In this document: piece after piece, positions 16,389 through 25,526 of the stretch
Layout: the number at the start of each line of letters is the position of its first letter
Numbering within the stretch: position 1 is the stretch's first letter
Origin: Aneurinibacillus thermoaerophilus
Lineage (GTDB): Bacteria > Bacillota > Bacilli > Aneurinibacillales > Aneurinibacillaceae
Assembly: GCF_900099925.1 (NCBI RefSeq)
Contig: NZ_FNDE01000016.1
Location: forward strand, 1-64,000
Direction: 5' to 3'
Length of the DNA: 64,000 bases
Notes under the pieces: model-generated
Told to the model about the DNA's origin: nothing
The model's input: only the letters and a program-made list of their open reading frames with translations
Database searches by the model: none
Position numbers and translations under genes: made by a program

Positions 16389-17708
16389 TTATTTCTTCAG
16401 CGTTTTTTGTGCTTTCTTCACAGCCGTCTCTAGCGCTTCATCAACGGTTGCTTGTCCGAGCATGGCGCGCTGAAGTTCGCTCATAATAATCTCTTGCAAC
16501 TCTTTGTATCCCGGCACCATCGGACGCGGCTTCGCATATTCAAGCTGATCGACTGCTACTTTCAGATTCGGGTCTTTTTTGTATGCTTCTTGCATTTCCG
16601 GCGATTGCACCGCTTCCGTTGTTACCGGCATATAACCGGAAGCAAGCGACCATTTAATCGTCTGTGGTGTATCGCTCATCCACTTGATAAACTCCCAGGC
16701 GGCTTTCTTCTCTTCATCCGAAGATTTCGCCAGCATGACCAAGTTAGCGCCACCCGTGGGCACGCCGTAGCTCTTGGCCGCCGGCAGGAATGCCGCCCCT
16801 ACATCAAACGAAGCGCTGGATTTTAATGTTTGCAAATCGCCTGTAGAAGTAAAAATCATGCCTACTTGCTTGTTTAAGAAATCCTGTTTCGCTACATCCC
16901 ATGCATTGTACTTTTCTCCCGGAGGATTTTTCATAATTCCTTCTTTCACCATGTCGCTCCAAAGCTTTAGCGGCGCTTTCCCAGCTTCATTGTTAATGGT
17001 AAGCTTTTTGCCATCTTCGCTTAGAATATTGCCTCCGTTCTGGAATACCAACGCTTCATAGAACCAAATATCAATCGGAGTGGAAAAACCGTACGTCTTT
17101 GTTTTATCGCCTTCCTTCTTCGTGAGAGCACGCGCGTATTTCACCAGCTCATCCCATGTCTTCGGACCAGACGGATCAAGGTTCGCTGCTTTCAACATAT
17201 CACGGTTCACATACAAAAGAGGAGTCGAACGGTTAAACGGAATCGCATACAGCTTATCTTTCCAGTAAGAATTCCCCATCAGGCCCGGAATGTATTTCTT
17301 CTCCACCCCCTGTGTGTACGGCGTCAAGTCTTCCAGTACCTTCGCATCGGCAAACGCGCCCACGGACGCGATTTCTACCATCGTTACATCAGGCTGGTTA
17401 CCCGCGGCTACCGCGGAAAGCACTTTGGCATGGTTTTGATAGTAATCCCCTTGGTAAGCGGGTTTGACTACAATATTTTTGTGAGTAGCGTTAAATTCTT
17501 TTACCATCTCTTCAATGACTTTGCCGTTTTTGCCTCCCAGAGCATACCAGAAATCAATCTCCACCGGTTTGCCTTCACCGGAACCGGCAGCCTGTTCCCC
17601 TTCCGCCGAGCCATCCGTTTTTGAAGCAGTTTGTCCCGAACAGCCCGCAAGTATAAGCGACATACTTAACAGCAACATCAGAAAAATACTGGCCCACCTT
17701 TTTTTCAT
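16389..17708 (-). CDS. ugpB: Glycerol-3-phosphate ABC transporter binding lipoprotein
   Basis: This encodes a 439-residue family 1 solute-binding protein with lipobox LAGC (Cys23). Features include FWYALGGKNGKVIEEMVKEFN, YQGDYYQNHAKVLSAVAAGNQPDV, FNRSTPLLYVNRDML, and a C-terminal KPRPMVPGYKELQEI region as in UgpB. Substrate is inferred to be glycerol-3-phosphate or glycerophosphodiesters from the neighbouring glpP and phosphodiesterase. A strong GGAGG precedes the ATG. Confidence 0.9.
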   Translation of the reverse strand: MKKRWASIFLMLLLSMSLILAGCSGQTASKTDGSAEGEQAAGSGEGKPVEIDFWYALGGKNGKVIEEMVKEFNATHKNIVVKPAYQGDYYQNHAKVLSAVAAGNQPDVTMVEIASVGAFADAKVLEDLTPYTQGVEKKYIPGLMGNSYWKDKLYAIPFNRSTPLLYVNRDMLKAANLDPSGPKTWDELVKYARALTKKEGDKTKTYGFSTPIDIWFYEALVFQNGGNILSEDGKKLTINNEAGKAPLKLWSDMVKEGIMKNPPGEKYNAWDVAKQDFLNKQVGMIFTSTGDLQTLKSSASFDVGAAFLPAAKSYGVPTGGANLVMLAKSSDEEKKAAWEFIKWMSDTPQTIKWSLASGYMPVTTEAVQSPEMQEAYKKDPNLKVAVDQLEYAKPRPMVPGYKELQEIIMSELQRAMLGQATVDEALETAVKKAQKTLKK

Positions 17709-17735
17709 ACCTGACTTCCTCCCGGATTCGTAAAG

Positions 17736-18563
17736 TTATTTGGATTGATATACAAACGCGCTAATGATATGGCGTTGTGCAAAAAAGAAAATAACAAGAA
17801 TCGGAATCACTAGAATCATATTGCCAGCCATAATGATATGCCACAGGGTGTCTCCTTCGGTCGATTTCAACATGGAAATGCCGACGGGCAACGTGCGCGC
17901 CTGTTCGCTATTGGTCATAATGAGCGGCCAAAAATAATCGTTCCAGTGATAGATGAAGCTAAACAATCCGAATGTAACAAGCACCGGCTTAGCCATCGGC
18001 ACCATAATTGTCCACATGATTTTCCATTCACTGGCGTTATCCAAACGGGCTGCTTCAATAATTTCATCCGGCACCTGCATAAACGACTGGCGCAACAGAA
18101 AAATACCAAATGCGCTCGCCCCATATGGAAGAATGAGCGACCAAAGTGTATTTACAAGGTCCCATTCACTCATAAACACATAAATAGGTAAAAAAATTAC
18201 CTGCGGCGGAATCATGAGCGCAATAAGCGTCAGGCCAAACAACATGTTGCGCCCTTTAAACCGATACCTAGCAAACGCATAGGCGGCCGGTACAGCGGTT
18301 AATAGCTGAAAGATGAGAATCGTAAGCGTAACAATTAGGCTATTTACCAGATAAGTAAGAAACGGACCCGACTTCCAGGCAATGGAAAAGTTCACAAATT
18401 GCCATTTCTCCGGCAGAAATGACGGTGGAAACCGGAACACTTCCGGCAACGTTTTAAAAGCGGTCAGCGCCATCCAAAGAAAAGGAAAAACAAAAACAAG
18501 CGCGATTGCAAGCAAAAGTATCCATTCAATCATTTTCCGCATATAAAGACCAAGAGAATACAC
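17736..18563 (-). CDS. ugpE: Glycerol-3-phosphate ABC transporter permease
   Basis: This encodes a 275-residue permease of the MalG/UgpE type with six hydrophobic segments and the EAA loop PDEIIEAARLDNASEWKIMWTIMVPMAKP (~residues 165-193). It starts with GTG downstream of GGAGGAAAGGGGAG. It forms the transmembrane pair with the UgpA-like protein. Confidence 0.9.
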   Translation of the reverse strand: MYSLGLYMRKMIEWILLLAIALVFVFPFLWMALTAFKTLPEVFRFPPSFLPEKWQFVNFSIAWKSGPFLTYLVNSLIVTLTILIFQLLTAVPAAYAFARYRFKGRNMLFGLTLIALMIPPQVIFLPIYVFMSEWDLVNTLWSLILPYGASAFGIFLLRQSFMQVPDEIIEAARLDNASEWKIMWTIMVPMAKPVLVTFGLFSFIYHWNDYFWPLIMTNSEQARTLPVGISMLKSTEGDTLWHIIMAGNMILVIPILVIFFFAQRHIISAFVYQSK

Positions 18564-18587
18564 CCTATGCTCCCCTTTCCTCCGGGT

Positions 18588-19526
18588 TTACCGATAATGA
18601 ACCCGCCGGGACATAAAAGCAAAATGAAGCAATGTTAACAACCCGACAAGCAAGAGCAAGACGACAGAAGCAGCCGAAGCGAGACCACCATTGAAGAAAT
18701 CCATCCCCTGCTCATAAATATAAAACACAAGCATGTTCGTGCTGTTCACCGGTCCTCCCTGCGTCATAATAGCGATCGTATCAAACGCCTGAAATGAAGA
18801 AATCGTGTTAATGATGAACAAGAAGAAAATTGTTGGCGAAAGCATCGGAATCGTAATTCTCCGCAGCGTCTGCAAGCGCGAAGAACGGTCAAGGGCTGCC
18901 GCTTCATAAATATCTTTCGGAATGCTTTGCAGACCGGCGATAAACACGATCGTGTTATAGCCGACTATTTTCCATACGCTAACAAGGACAAGGGACAAAA
19001 GCGCGCTCTTCGTATCGCTCAACCATGTATAAGCAGGCAACCCTACCGCTTTCAGCATCGCATTTAACAGTCCATACTGCGGATCCATCATCCACATCCA
19101 CAGCATGGAAATTGACACAAGCGAAATAATATGCGGGCTAAAAATCGCACCCTGAATCACGCCGTATATTTTCGCTTTCCTGTTCAGCCATAATGCCAGC
19201 AAAAAGGCAAGCCCAAGCCCGAGTATCACCGTAAGCGCAGTGAACACCGCCGTGTTTACAATAACCTGATGAAAGTCTTTCTCCTGAAACAAGTCCTGAA
19301 AATTCGCCAATCCTACCCATTCTTTTTCTTCCAAATTCAATAGCGACCAGTCGTGAAAACTCAAATAGATCATGTAGCCAATCGGATAAAAGAAAAAAAT
19401 TACAAAAAACAGAAAGGCAGGTGTCAAATATACATAAGGCCACCATCTTTCCCATTGCCGCACCGGAGACAATACCCGAACCGTCGACTTCCAAACTTTC
19501 GGTTTTGCTACCGCTTCATTTTGCAT
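18588..19526 (-). CDS. ugpA: Glycerol-3-phosphate ABC transporter permease
   Basis: This encodes a 312-residue MalF/UgpA-type permease with about six membrane segments after a ~30-residue cytosolic N terminus. The EAA-type loop is IPKDIYEAAALDRSSRLQTLRRITIPML. The ATG directly follows the ugpC stop (no gap), and its GGAGG lies inside ugpC, which suggests translational coupling. Confidence 0.9.
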   Translation of the reverse strand: MQNEAVAKPKVWKSTVRVLSPVRQWERWWPYVYLTPAFLFFVIFFFYPIGYMIYLSFHDWSLLNLEEKEWVGLANFQDLFQEKDFHQVIVNTAVFTALTVILGLGLAFLLALWLNRKAKIYGVIQGAIFSPHIISLVSISMLWMWMMDPQYGLLNAMLKAVGLPAYTWLSDTKSALLSLVLVSVWKIVGYNTIVFIAGLQSIPKDIYEAAALDRSSRLQTLRRITIPMLSPTIFFLFIINTISSFQAFDTIAIMTQGGPVNSTNMLVFYIYEQGMDFFNGGLASAASVVLLLLVGLLTLLHFAFMSRRVHYR

Positions 19527-20600
19527 CTATGCAATCCCTCCAACAAGGGCATTTCTAATTCCCCGCACTTGTTCTCCAGTCATCCGTATACCGGTTTCTT
19601 TATGGAAGAAGTATAAATGCTTGGCTTCAACCGATACTCTCACACTTGTACCGAGCTCGATAATGCTCTCCGCGCTCCCTTTCACTACAATACGCTCCTG
19701 ATTAACCTGAACATAATACAGCATTTCCGAACCGAGAATCTCACGCGAAACGAGCGTTCCTTCAAACGTTAAGCCTATATCTAGCACGGTCGCCTGCCCG
19801 TTCCTGTTCTGAACATCGATTTTTGCTTTTTCCGGACGAAAACCAACCACGCAGAAAGGATGGTTGCGAATTTTCACAATATTCATAGGTGGCGAACCGA
19901 TAAACTGGGCTACAAACAAATTTTCCGGCATCGAATATAAATCGATAGGTGAAGCCACCTGCTGGATCTTCCCTTGATTCATAACGACAATCTGATCGCC
20001 CATCGTCATGGCTTCCACCTGATCGTGCGTGACATAAACAAACGTGGTGCCCATTTGCTTATGCAACGCTGTTAATTCTACGCGCATCTGGTGGCGCAGC
20101 TTAGCATCCAGATTGGATAAAGGTTCATCCATCAAAAACACTTTCGGCTTTTTCACCATCGCCCGCGCCAACGCAACTCGCTGCCGCTGTCCACCGGATA
20201 GCTGGGACGGTTTGCGCTTTAAATACTCAGTCAAACCAACTACTTCAGCGATTTCTTCAACCAGCTTTTTTGTTTCTGTACGAGACACGCCGCGATTGCG
20301 AAGACCAAAGCCGATATTGTCAAACACGCTCATGGTCGGATATAACGCATAATTTTGAAAAACCATGGCGATATCCCGCTTGCCGGGCGACACATCGTTT
20401 ACCATTTGATCGCCGATCCAAATTTCTCCCGACGTTACGCTCTCCAAACCGGCAATCATACGCAACGTCGTCGACTTTCCACACCCGGAAGGACCAACCA
20501 GCACTGTAAATGAACCATCGGGAATTGTGAGATTGAGCCTTTCAATAACTGTCTGGCTTTCATACTGCTTGGTAACCTGTTTTAACATGACCTGTGTCAT
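19527..20600 (-). CDS. ugpC: ABC transporter ATP-binding protein (UgpC/MsmK type)
   Basis: This encodes a 357-residue sugar-type ATPase with Walker [10 protein letters not shown], signature LSGGQRQR, Walker [17 protein letters not shown] and switch VTHDQVEAM, followed by a C-terminal TOBE regulatory domain (~residues 230-357). The ATG at 20600 is chosen because it leaves the upstream HAD gene intact. The site, AAAGGACG, is rather far (about 12 bases). Confidence 0.92.
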   Translation of the reverse strand: MTQVMLKQVTKQYESQTVIERLNLTIPDGSFTVLVGPSGCGKSTTLRMIAGLESVTSGEIWIGDQMVNDVSPGKRDIAMVFQNYALYPTMSVFDNIGFGLRNRGVSRTETKKLVEEIAEVVGLTEYLKRKPSQLSGGQRQRVALARAMVKKPKVFLMDEPLSNLDAKLRHQMRVELTALHKQMGTTFVYVTHDQVEAMTMGDQIVVMNQGKIQQVASPIDLYSMPENLFVAQFIGSPPMNIVKIRNHPFCVVGFRPEKAKIDVQNRNGQATVLDIGLTFEGTLVSREILGSEMLYYVQVNQERIVVKGSAESIIELGTSVRVSVEAKHLYFFHKETGIRMTGEQVRGIRNALVGGIA

Positions 20601-20616
20601 AGCGGCGCACGTCCTT

Positions 20617-21279
20617 TCATTTCGCTTTTTCCAGCACAAGCTCGCTTACAAGATCGCCAAAATTTAAAAAATAATAATCTGGACAAACGGTTACTCCGTG
20701 TTCCATACCATACCAATTCATAAAAATAGCAGCGACACCCGCTGCTCTAGCGGCCAATAGGTCATACTTGCTATCACCAATAAAAGCCGTCTCATGTAAA
20801 TCGGCGCTCAATTCCGCTACCGCCCGTAGAACCGGTTCGGCAGAAGGCTTACCAGCGGCTACATCGTCCAAAGTCACAATCGAATCAAATAGTGGAAAAA
20901 TACCCGCTATGTTTAATCCGCGCATCGTGAAATCGCGCTGTTTATTGGTTACAATGCCAAGTTTGCAGCCGAATGCCTTCAACTGTTGAAGCCCTTCAGC
21001 AACTCCGGGAAATAAGCGAACTGTCCGATCATGATGAGCGTCCATACGCTTGAAATAATACTGAAGTATCTGCTCCCTGGAATAAAAGCTTCCCAGCGCC
21101 TTATCGATCACATCCAAAAAATCGTCGAACGATTCCCCAAATCTGGCCAATATTTCTTCTCTCGTAAATAGTCCCGGAACATACGCTTCAGCCGTAGCAT
21201 ATACGGCGTCAATAATCGGATCGCGACTGTCTAGCAACGTCCCATCCAGGTCAAACAACAGGTACCGGAAGTGGCTCAT
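20617..21279 (-). CDS. HAD-superfamily phosphatase (PpaX/Gph-like)
   Basis: This encodes a 220-residue HAD hydrolase with motif I DLDGTLLDS, motif II VTNK, a Lys in AAGKPSAEP and motif IV FIGDSKYD, plus an alpha-helical cap. It is closest to pyrophosphatase PpaX and phosphoglycolate phosphatase. It overlaps glpP by 29 bases, with its own GGAGGAG site, and precedes ugpC. Inside a glycerol-phosphate operon a role as glycerol-phosphate phosphatase is plausible but inferred only from context. Confidence 0.87.
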   Translation of the reverse strand: MSHFRYLLFDLDGTLLDSRDPIIDAVYATAEAYVPGLFTREEILARFGESFDDFLDVIDKALGSFYSREQILQYYFKRMDAHHDRTVRLFPGVAEGLQQLKAFGCKLGIVTNKQRDFTMRGLNIAGIFPLFDSIVTLDDVAAGKPSAEPVLRAVAELSADLHETAFIGDSKYDLLAARAAGVAAIFMNWYGMEHGVTVCPDYYFLNFGDLVSELVLEKAK

Positions 21280-21856
21280 TAGCTATCTCCTCCTTCCATA
21301 AATGATGATTTCCCATAGAAACGGCAATCGCTCCGCAGCGCAATGCCTGTACCATCTGTCCCCTATTCTTCAACAATCCTCCGGCGATAATGGGAACTTC
21401 AATATTCCTACGGAATTCAGCAATAAATTCCGGCAATAACGCAGGCATAATTTCTACCACATCCGGTTCCGCCTCTTTTACGGATAAAAAACCGGACTTA
21501 ATCGCATCGCTATCAACGAAGAACAGGCGCTGAATGGTTAACAGCCCGTGCTTTTTTGCTTGCTTTACAAGATTATTGCGCGTTGTAATAATCCCGTCAG
21601 GTTTTACGCACCGGGCCAGAAATGCGATCCCTTCCTTATCCTGACTCATTCCGCCGATGCGCTCCGGATGGACAAAGACAGGAATACTATGCGCTTTGTA
21701 AATTCGTACATAATGAGCAATATTACCGACATCGCCGATAGACAAAACGACAGCACCCACATCGGCATGCAACGCCTTTTCCAGCGATTTTGGTTCTTTG
21801 ACTGAAGCAATCTTTTTCACTTTGGAAAGCCTCATGTAAAGTTCGGTTCGGTTCAC
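21251..21856 (-). CDS. glpP: Glycerol-3-phosphate-responsive antiterminator GlpP
   Basis: This encodes a 201-residue TIM-barrel-like RNA-binding antiterminator. Family features include LHADVGAVVLSIGDVGNIA, FVHPERIGGMSQDKEGIAFL, KPDGIITTRNNLVKQAKKHG and VEIMPALLPEF, then VPIIAGGLLKNRGQM. With glycerol-3-phosphate it prevents termination in glp leaders of bacilli. It starts with GTG after AAAGGAGG and is the first gene of a seven-gene operon behind a leader terminator, which it probably controls. Confidence 0.93.
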   Translation of the reverse strand: MNRTELYMRLSKVKKIASVKEPKSLEKALHADVGAVVLSIGDVGNIAHYVRIYKAHSIPVFVHPERIGGMSQDKEGIAFLARCVKPDGIITTRNNLVKQAKKHGLLTIQRLFFVDSDAIKSGFLSVKEAEPDVVEIMPALLPEFIAEFRRNIEVPIIAGGLLKNRGQMVQALRCGAIAVSMGNHHLWKEEIANEPLPVPVV

Positions 21857-21871
21857 GCTATGCCTCCTTTC

Positions 21872-21962
21872 AAAACAAAAAAACCTTAAATAGAATTACA
21901 GAACAGGGGAAATGCCGATGTCGCAAATCTGCCGACCTTTCTCGTAAGTTCTATTTGAGGTT
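21872..21962 (-). terminator. Leader terminator before glpP (likely GlpP target)
   Basis: Arms 21949-21962 and 21882-21895 pair over 14 bases with one mismatch (AACCTCAAATAGAA / TTCTATTTAAGGTT), followed by TTTTTTTGTTTT on the minus strand, immediately before the glpP ribosome site. An intrinsic terminator in front of a coding operon headed by glpP fits the known GlpP antitermination mechanism. I could not identify the promoter with confidence. Confidence 0.8.
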
Positions 21963-22061
21963 TCTCCAAGACTCCAACCTTTCTTTATTTACTTGTTACT
22001 TTAGAAGATACAACAGCATTGTTATCCTAAAATAAATAAACCATTAAAAAATTGTAAAAAA

Positions 22062-22090
22062 CACTCACCTATTTTTGAAATAGGCGGGTG
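22062..22090 (-). terminator. rocB terminator
   Basis: CACCCGCCTATTT and AAATAGGTGAGTG (minus strand) form a 13-base stem with G-U/mismatch tolerance, followed by TTTTTT. It lies 16 bases after the rocB stop. Confidence 0.85.
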
Positions 22091-22106
22091 CTCTATCGCA
22101 ATGATT

Positions 22107-23786
22107 TTATTCACTGCCTACAGGTTCCGCTTTGCGGCTTAGCAGCCTGCATGTAACGGCACGAATAAGACCAGGCAAAACGCCAAATGTATAAGGTTTG
22201 TATACACGTTCCGTCCATTTGTGACCATCTTTTCCGTATACACCAATATTGACGGATGAAATGTTAAGGCTGCGAATTTCATTTACCGGTACCGGATAAA
22301 TATTCTCCCATTCCGGAAAATTCTTAATCAACGAAAGAATCTCTTCATCCGTCTCATGTAACGACAGAAAACTTCCATCTGCAAGATATGGAAAGAACTT
22401 CTTGAGTGCGAATTTTTCGCCTGTTTCTTTCTCCACCACTTTCAACACCTCACGGACTGCCTCAAGCAACTCGCGATCCCGCTCTTTGTCCGTGTTCAAA
22501 TAATTGTGCGGCAAATACGGAGGGGCGTAGAAAATAATCACGCGCGCTTTTTTCTCCGAGTCCATGTTTTGCAGAGCCTCTACAATCTTAAAGCATAGCA
22601 TGCGCGGCTCCATATCCTTATTCTGCTCCCACACTTCTCTTGCCTTCTGTTCCGGGTTCATTCCTTTTTCGGCTAGCTCTTCCATATATTCTGCAAGGCT
22701 GGTCACTTCAATATTCCATGATAGTGATTTAGCAGGAAGACCGGTACGGATCAGAAATTCTTTATAATTTCTGGATAATTTCTCCTCCACTTCACGAGTA
22801 GCTTCCACGGCAATATCTTTTAGCTTGTCCATAACTTCTTTCGCCGTTAACTCATAAATAAAGTAGTTAAAATAAAGATAACTGCTAGTCGCCGTCTGTA
22901 CGTTATATACCTCCTTATTATCGCGTTGATAGAGGCATGAAGGCGGCAATACGAGTTCTCCCTCAATATTCTCGGTTAACTCTACATTATTGTGAATACG
23001 CCGTGTAATCTCCGCCGCGATTACATTCGGATCGATACCGGAAAGGGTATCCCCTACGTGCGCCTCCCGCCCGTAAATATAAAAGCTTGGCAACAGTTTG
23101 CCTGCCGCTCCCGTATAAATGTAGCGATGATGATCACCGTCATATAATGGCGTAATAAAGTCATTGTTAATGGCCATCACGAAATCCAGACCCTGGTGCC
23201 GCTTAAGGCGCTCCAGTTCCGAAATCGCCGTTATAACACCTTTATGTTGGCTTTCCTCGTCCGGATTTAGCATCAATAACACATTGCCCGAAAGTTCTTC
23301 GCGGTGCTCCGTAAAATACAGTACGTTTGCCAGATGGACAGCGATTCCGCTCTGCATGTCCACCGATCCTCTGCCGAACAGCCAATCGCCAGATTGCGCA
23401 TCTTTCTGCACATCCTTATCCCGTTCATATCCAGAAAAAAACTCGGCCAATTCATCCGGCTTCAACGCATATTGTTTCATCACCCCGAAATCTTCAATTC
23501 CTACAGTATCAATATGCGAATGATAAATAATGGTTTGTTTTTCATCAGAAAGCCCTCTGACAAGAGCGAAAATATTTTTGCGTCCCAACGAGTCATTCGG
23601 GATTTTCTGCTCCCAAACATTTTCAGGATGCTCCTGGAAGTATGGAAAGCTTAACAACACATCTTTGATAAAATCCGCAATCTCTACTTCTCCAATGGTT
23701 CCGTTAATGCTTTTGATACCGACGAGCATCCGGGTTAATGTTTCAACTCTATCAAACATGTTCATGGAACGAAGCTGTGTATACAT
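22107..23786 (-). CDS. rocB: Arginine utilisation protein RocB (M20 peptidase-like)
   Basis: This encodes a 559-residue cytosolic protein of the M20 metallopeptidase superfamily. It has HSHIDTVG (His and Asp ligands), GRGSVDMQSG, NPDEESQHKG (Glu pair) and a dimerisation domain (~residues 220-340). Length and C-terminal VPVNEIRSLNISSVNIGVYGKDGHKWTERV match RocB of B. subtilis as recalled, a member of the arginine/ornithine catabolic regulon of uncertain biochemical role. AAAGGAG precedes the ATG. It is co-transcribed with the transporter gene 18 bases upstream. Confidence 0.9.
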   Translation of the reverse strand: MYTQLRSMNMFDRVETLTRMLVGIKSINGTIGEVEIADFIKDVLLSFPYFQEHPENVWEQKIPNDSLGRKNIFALVRGLSDEKQTIIYHSHIDTVGIEDFGVMKQYALKPDELAEFFSGYERDKDVQKDAQSGDWLFGRGSVDMQSGIAVHLANVLYFTEHREELSGNVLLMLNPDEESQHKGVITAISELERLKRHQGLDFVMAINNDFITPLYDGDHHRYIYTGAAGKLLPSFYIYGREAHVGDTLSGIDPNVIAAEITRRIHNNVELTENIEGELVLPPSCLYQRDNKEVYNVQTATSSYLYFNYFIYELTAKEVMDKLKDIAVEATREVEEKLSRNYKEFLIRTGLPAKSLSWNIEVTSLAEYMEELAEKGMNPEQKAREVWEQNKDMEPRMLCFKIVEALQNMDSEKKARVIIFYAPPYLPHNYLNTDKERDRELLEAVREVLKVVEKETGEKFALKKFFPYLADGSFLSLHETDEEILSLIKNFPEWENIYPVPVNEIRSLNISSVNIGVYGKDGHKWTERVYKPYTFGVLPGLIRAVTCRLLSRKAEPVGSE

Positions 23787-23804
23787 TTGATGTCTCTCCT
23801 TTGT

Positions 23805-25205
23805 TTATTGCGCTTCCTTTATCATTTGTCTCTCTTCTTCCGCTTTCTTATTTCTTGGCCTATTCAACTTTGTAAAATAATCTCTAGTAATTGCTCGCAC
23901 TTCTCCGCTTAAGAACAAGACGGCGATAAGGTTCGGTACAACAATGAGCGCCAGTAGCAAATCAAGAAATTGCCAGATAAATTGCAGGCCGCCGACAGCG
24001 CCTACCATAATCGCACCGATATATACAAGGCGCATAATCTTAGAAAATGCGGTACCAAACAAATATTCCGCTTGCTTCTCACCATAATATACAATGACGA
24101 TAACCGTTGAGATAACGAATAGGAACAGGACAATGGAAAGAAGCATATTGGCCAGCGAGGGACCAAAGATTTGTCCAAACGCTTCCGCCACCATAGAAGA
24201 AGCCTGCTCCGCTTTCAACGTTTTCCACGTTCCGGAGGTCAATACGATAAGCGCGGTCATCGTGCATATAATCATCGTATCTACGATAACTTCAAAAATG
24301 CCCCACATTCCCTGTTTGGCAGGGTGATCCGTCTTAGCGCTTGCGTGAGCGATAGGCGCTGTTCCCATTCCCGCTTCATTAGAATAAATGCCGCGTGCCA
24401 GGCCCCATCGGATAGCGGCAGCGATACCCGCACCCGCAAAACCACCCACGGCGGAAATCGGGATAAAAGCGTGCGTAAAAATTAGTGCAAACGCTTCCGG
24501 AATATGTTTTGCATTATAAATAAGCACAAGCAAAGCTCCAATTAAATAAATGGAAACCATAAGCGGCACAAGCTTTTCTGTAACTTGTCCAATTCTCCTA
24601 ATCCCTCCGTATGTGGCTAACGTGACAACCGCCATCACCCCAATTCCCGTCGCCCATAACGGAACATCAAATGAGTTTTTTACCAGCGTAGAAATCGAAT
24701 TGGTCTGCACCATCGTACTTGCGGCAATTTCCAGCATCAATCCGAAGGCGAACAACCAAGCGACAAATCGCCAGCGAAGCCCTTTTTCAATGTAATACAT
24801 CGGACCGCCAACCCAATCGCCTTCTGCATTTTTTTGCCGGTACTTAACACCAAGCACGACTTCCGAATATTTCGTAGCCATACCGATAAACGATACAATC
24901 CACATCCAAAATACGGCACCCGGACCGCCAAGGACGATAGCAACCGGCACGCCGACAATATTCGCAGCTCCCACTGTAGAAGCCAAAGCGGACGTTGCGG
25001 CTTGAAATGGTGTCACTGAGCCTGGTTCATCGCTCTTCTTAAACATCTTTCCAAATGTTTGTCGCAGAATATGCGGCAAATAACGAATTTGAAAAAATCC
25101 TAAGCGAAACGTGAGAAAAAGCCCGCCGCACAGCAGCAACAAAATCATGGGTAGACCCCATATCCATTCCGTTACTGCCCCGATAATTTCCGTTACACTT
25201 TTCAA
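23805..25205 (-). CDS. Na+:amino acid symporter (AGCS family), roc-linked
   Basis: This encodes a 466-residue AGCS symporter, a paralogue of 1689-3059 but clearly divergent (STVGAANIVGVPVAIVLGGPG, GGPMYYIEKGLRWR, SNEAGMGTAPIAHASAKTDHPAKQG). It starts with TTG after a GAGGGG site. It is the first gene of a two-gene operon with rocB, behind a sigma-54 promoter. That context suggests an arginine-pathway amino acid (such as alanine, or another roc substrate) rather than glycine. The exact substrate is unknown. Confidence 0.88.
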   Translation of the reverse strand: MKSVTEIIGAVTEWIWGLPMILLLLCGGLFLTFRLGFFQIRYLPHILRQTFGKMFKKSDEPGSVTPFQAATSALASTVGAANIVGVPVAIVLGGPGAVFWMWIVSFIGMATKYSEVVLGVKYRQKNAEGDWVGGPMYYIEKGLRWRFVAWLFAFGLMLEIAASTMVQTNSISTLVKNSFDVPLWATGIGVMAVVTLATYGGIRRIGQVTEKLVPLMVSIYLIGALLVLIYNAKHIPEAFALIFTHAFIPISAVGGFAGAGIAAAIRWGLARGIYSNEAGMGTAPIAHASAKTDHPAKQGMWGIFEVIVDTMIICTMTALIVLTSGTWKTLKAEQASSMVAEAFGQIFGPSLANMLLSIVLFLFVISTVIVIVYYGEKQAEYLFGTAFSKIMRLVYIGAIMVGAVGGLQFIWQFLDLLLALIVVPNLIAVLFLSGEVRAITRDYFTKLNRPRNKKAEEERQMIKEAQ

Positions 25206-25292
25206 ACAGTATCGCCCCTCTTTCCGTCTCTCTTGGTAAATAATAATATAATTACCAATTTAATATAATTTTTTATTGTCAATATAAAATTC

Positions 25293-25310
25293 AAGCAATA
25301 ATAATGCCAA
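25293..25310 (-). promoter_or_regulatory. Sigma-54 (SigL) -24/-12 promoter
   Basis: The minus strand reads TTGGCATTATTATTGCTT. GG and GC are separated by exactly 10 bases, as in the consensus TGGCAC-N5-TTGCW. It lies about 90 bases before the symporter start. SigL drives the roc genes of B. subtilis, so gene content and promoter type agree. Confidence 0.75.
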
Positions 25311-25409
25311 ATTATGAATAAATATACTATGCAATAACAGGAAAACAGGAAAAATTTTTCAAAAAATATTTTACATTCATTTTTTTAATTTACTTACTTA
25401 CTGTGATTA

Positions 25410-25426
25410 TGCAAAATTATTTTTCT
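25410..25426 (-). promoter_or_regulatory. Candidate RocR upstream activating site
   Basis: TGCAAAATTATTTTTCT is close to the palindrome TGCAAAATAATTTTGCA recalled for RocR sites. It is ~100 bases upstream of the -24/-12 promoter, a usual enhancer distance. A further half site, ATTTTGCA, lies at 25457-25464. Confidence 0.55.
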
Positions 25427-25464
25427 TATGAAAAAACTATTTACATTCGTTATATTATTTTGCA

Positions 25465-25492
25465 CAAGAAAAATGCGCCTTCAAAAGGCGCA
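25465..25492 (-). terminator. msrAB terminator
   Basis: TGCGCCTT / AAGGCGCA (25474-25481 / 25485-25492) with a 3-base loop, followed by TTTTTCTT on the minus strand. Confidence 0.8.
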
Positions 25493-25526
25493 ATGCAATT
25501 ATACTGTATCGTGCTGCGGGGGGCGG

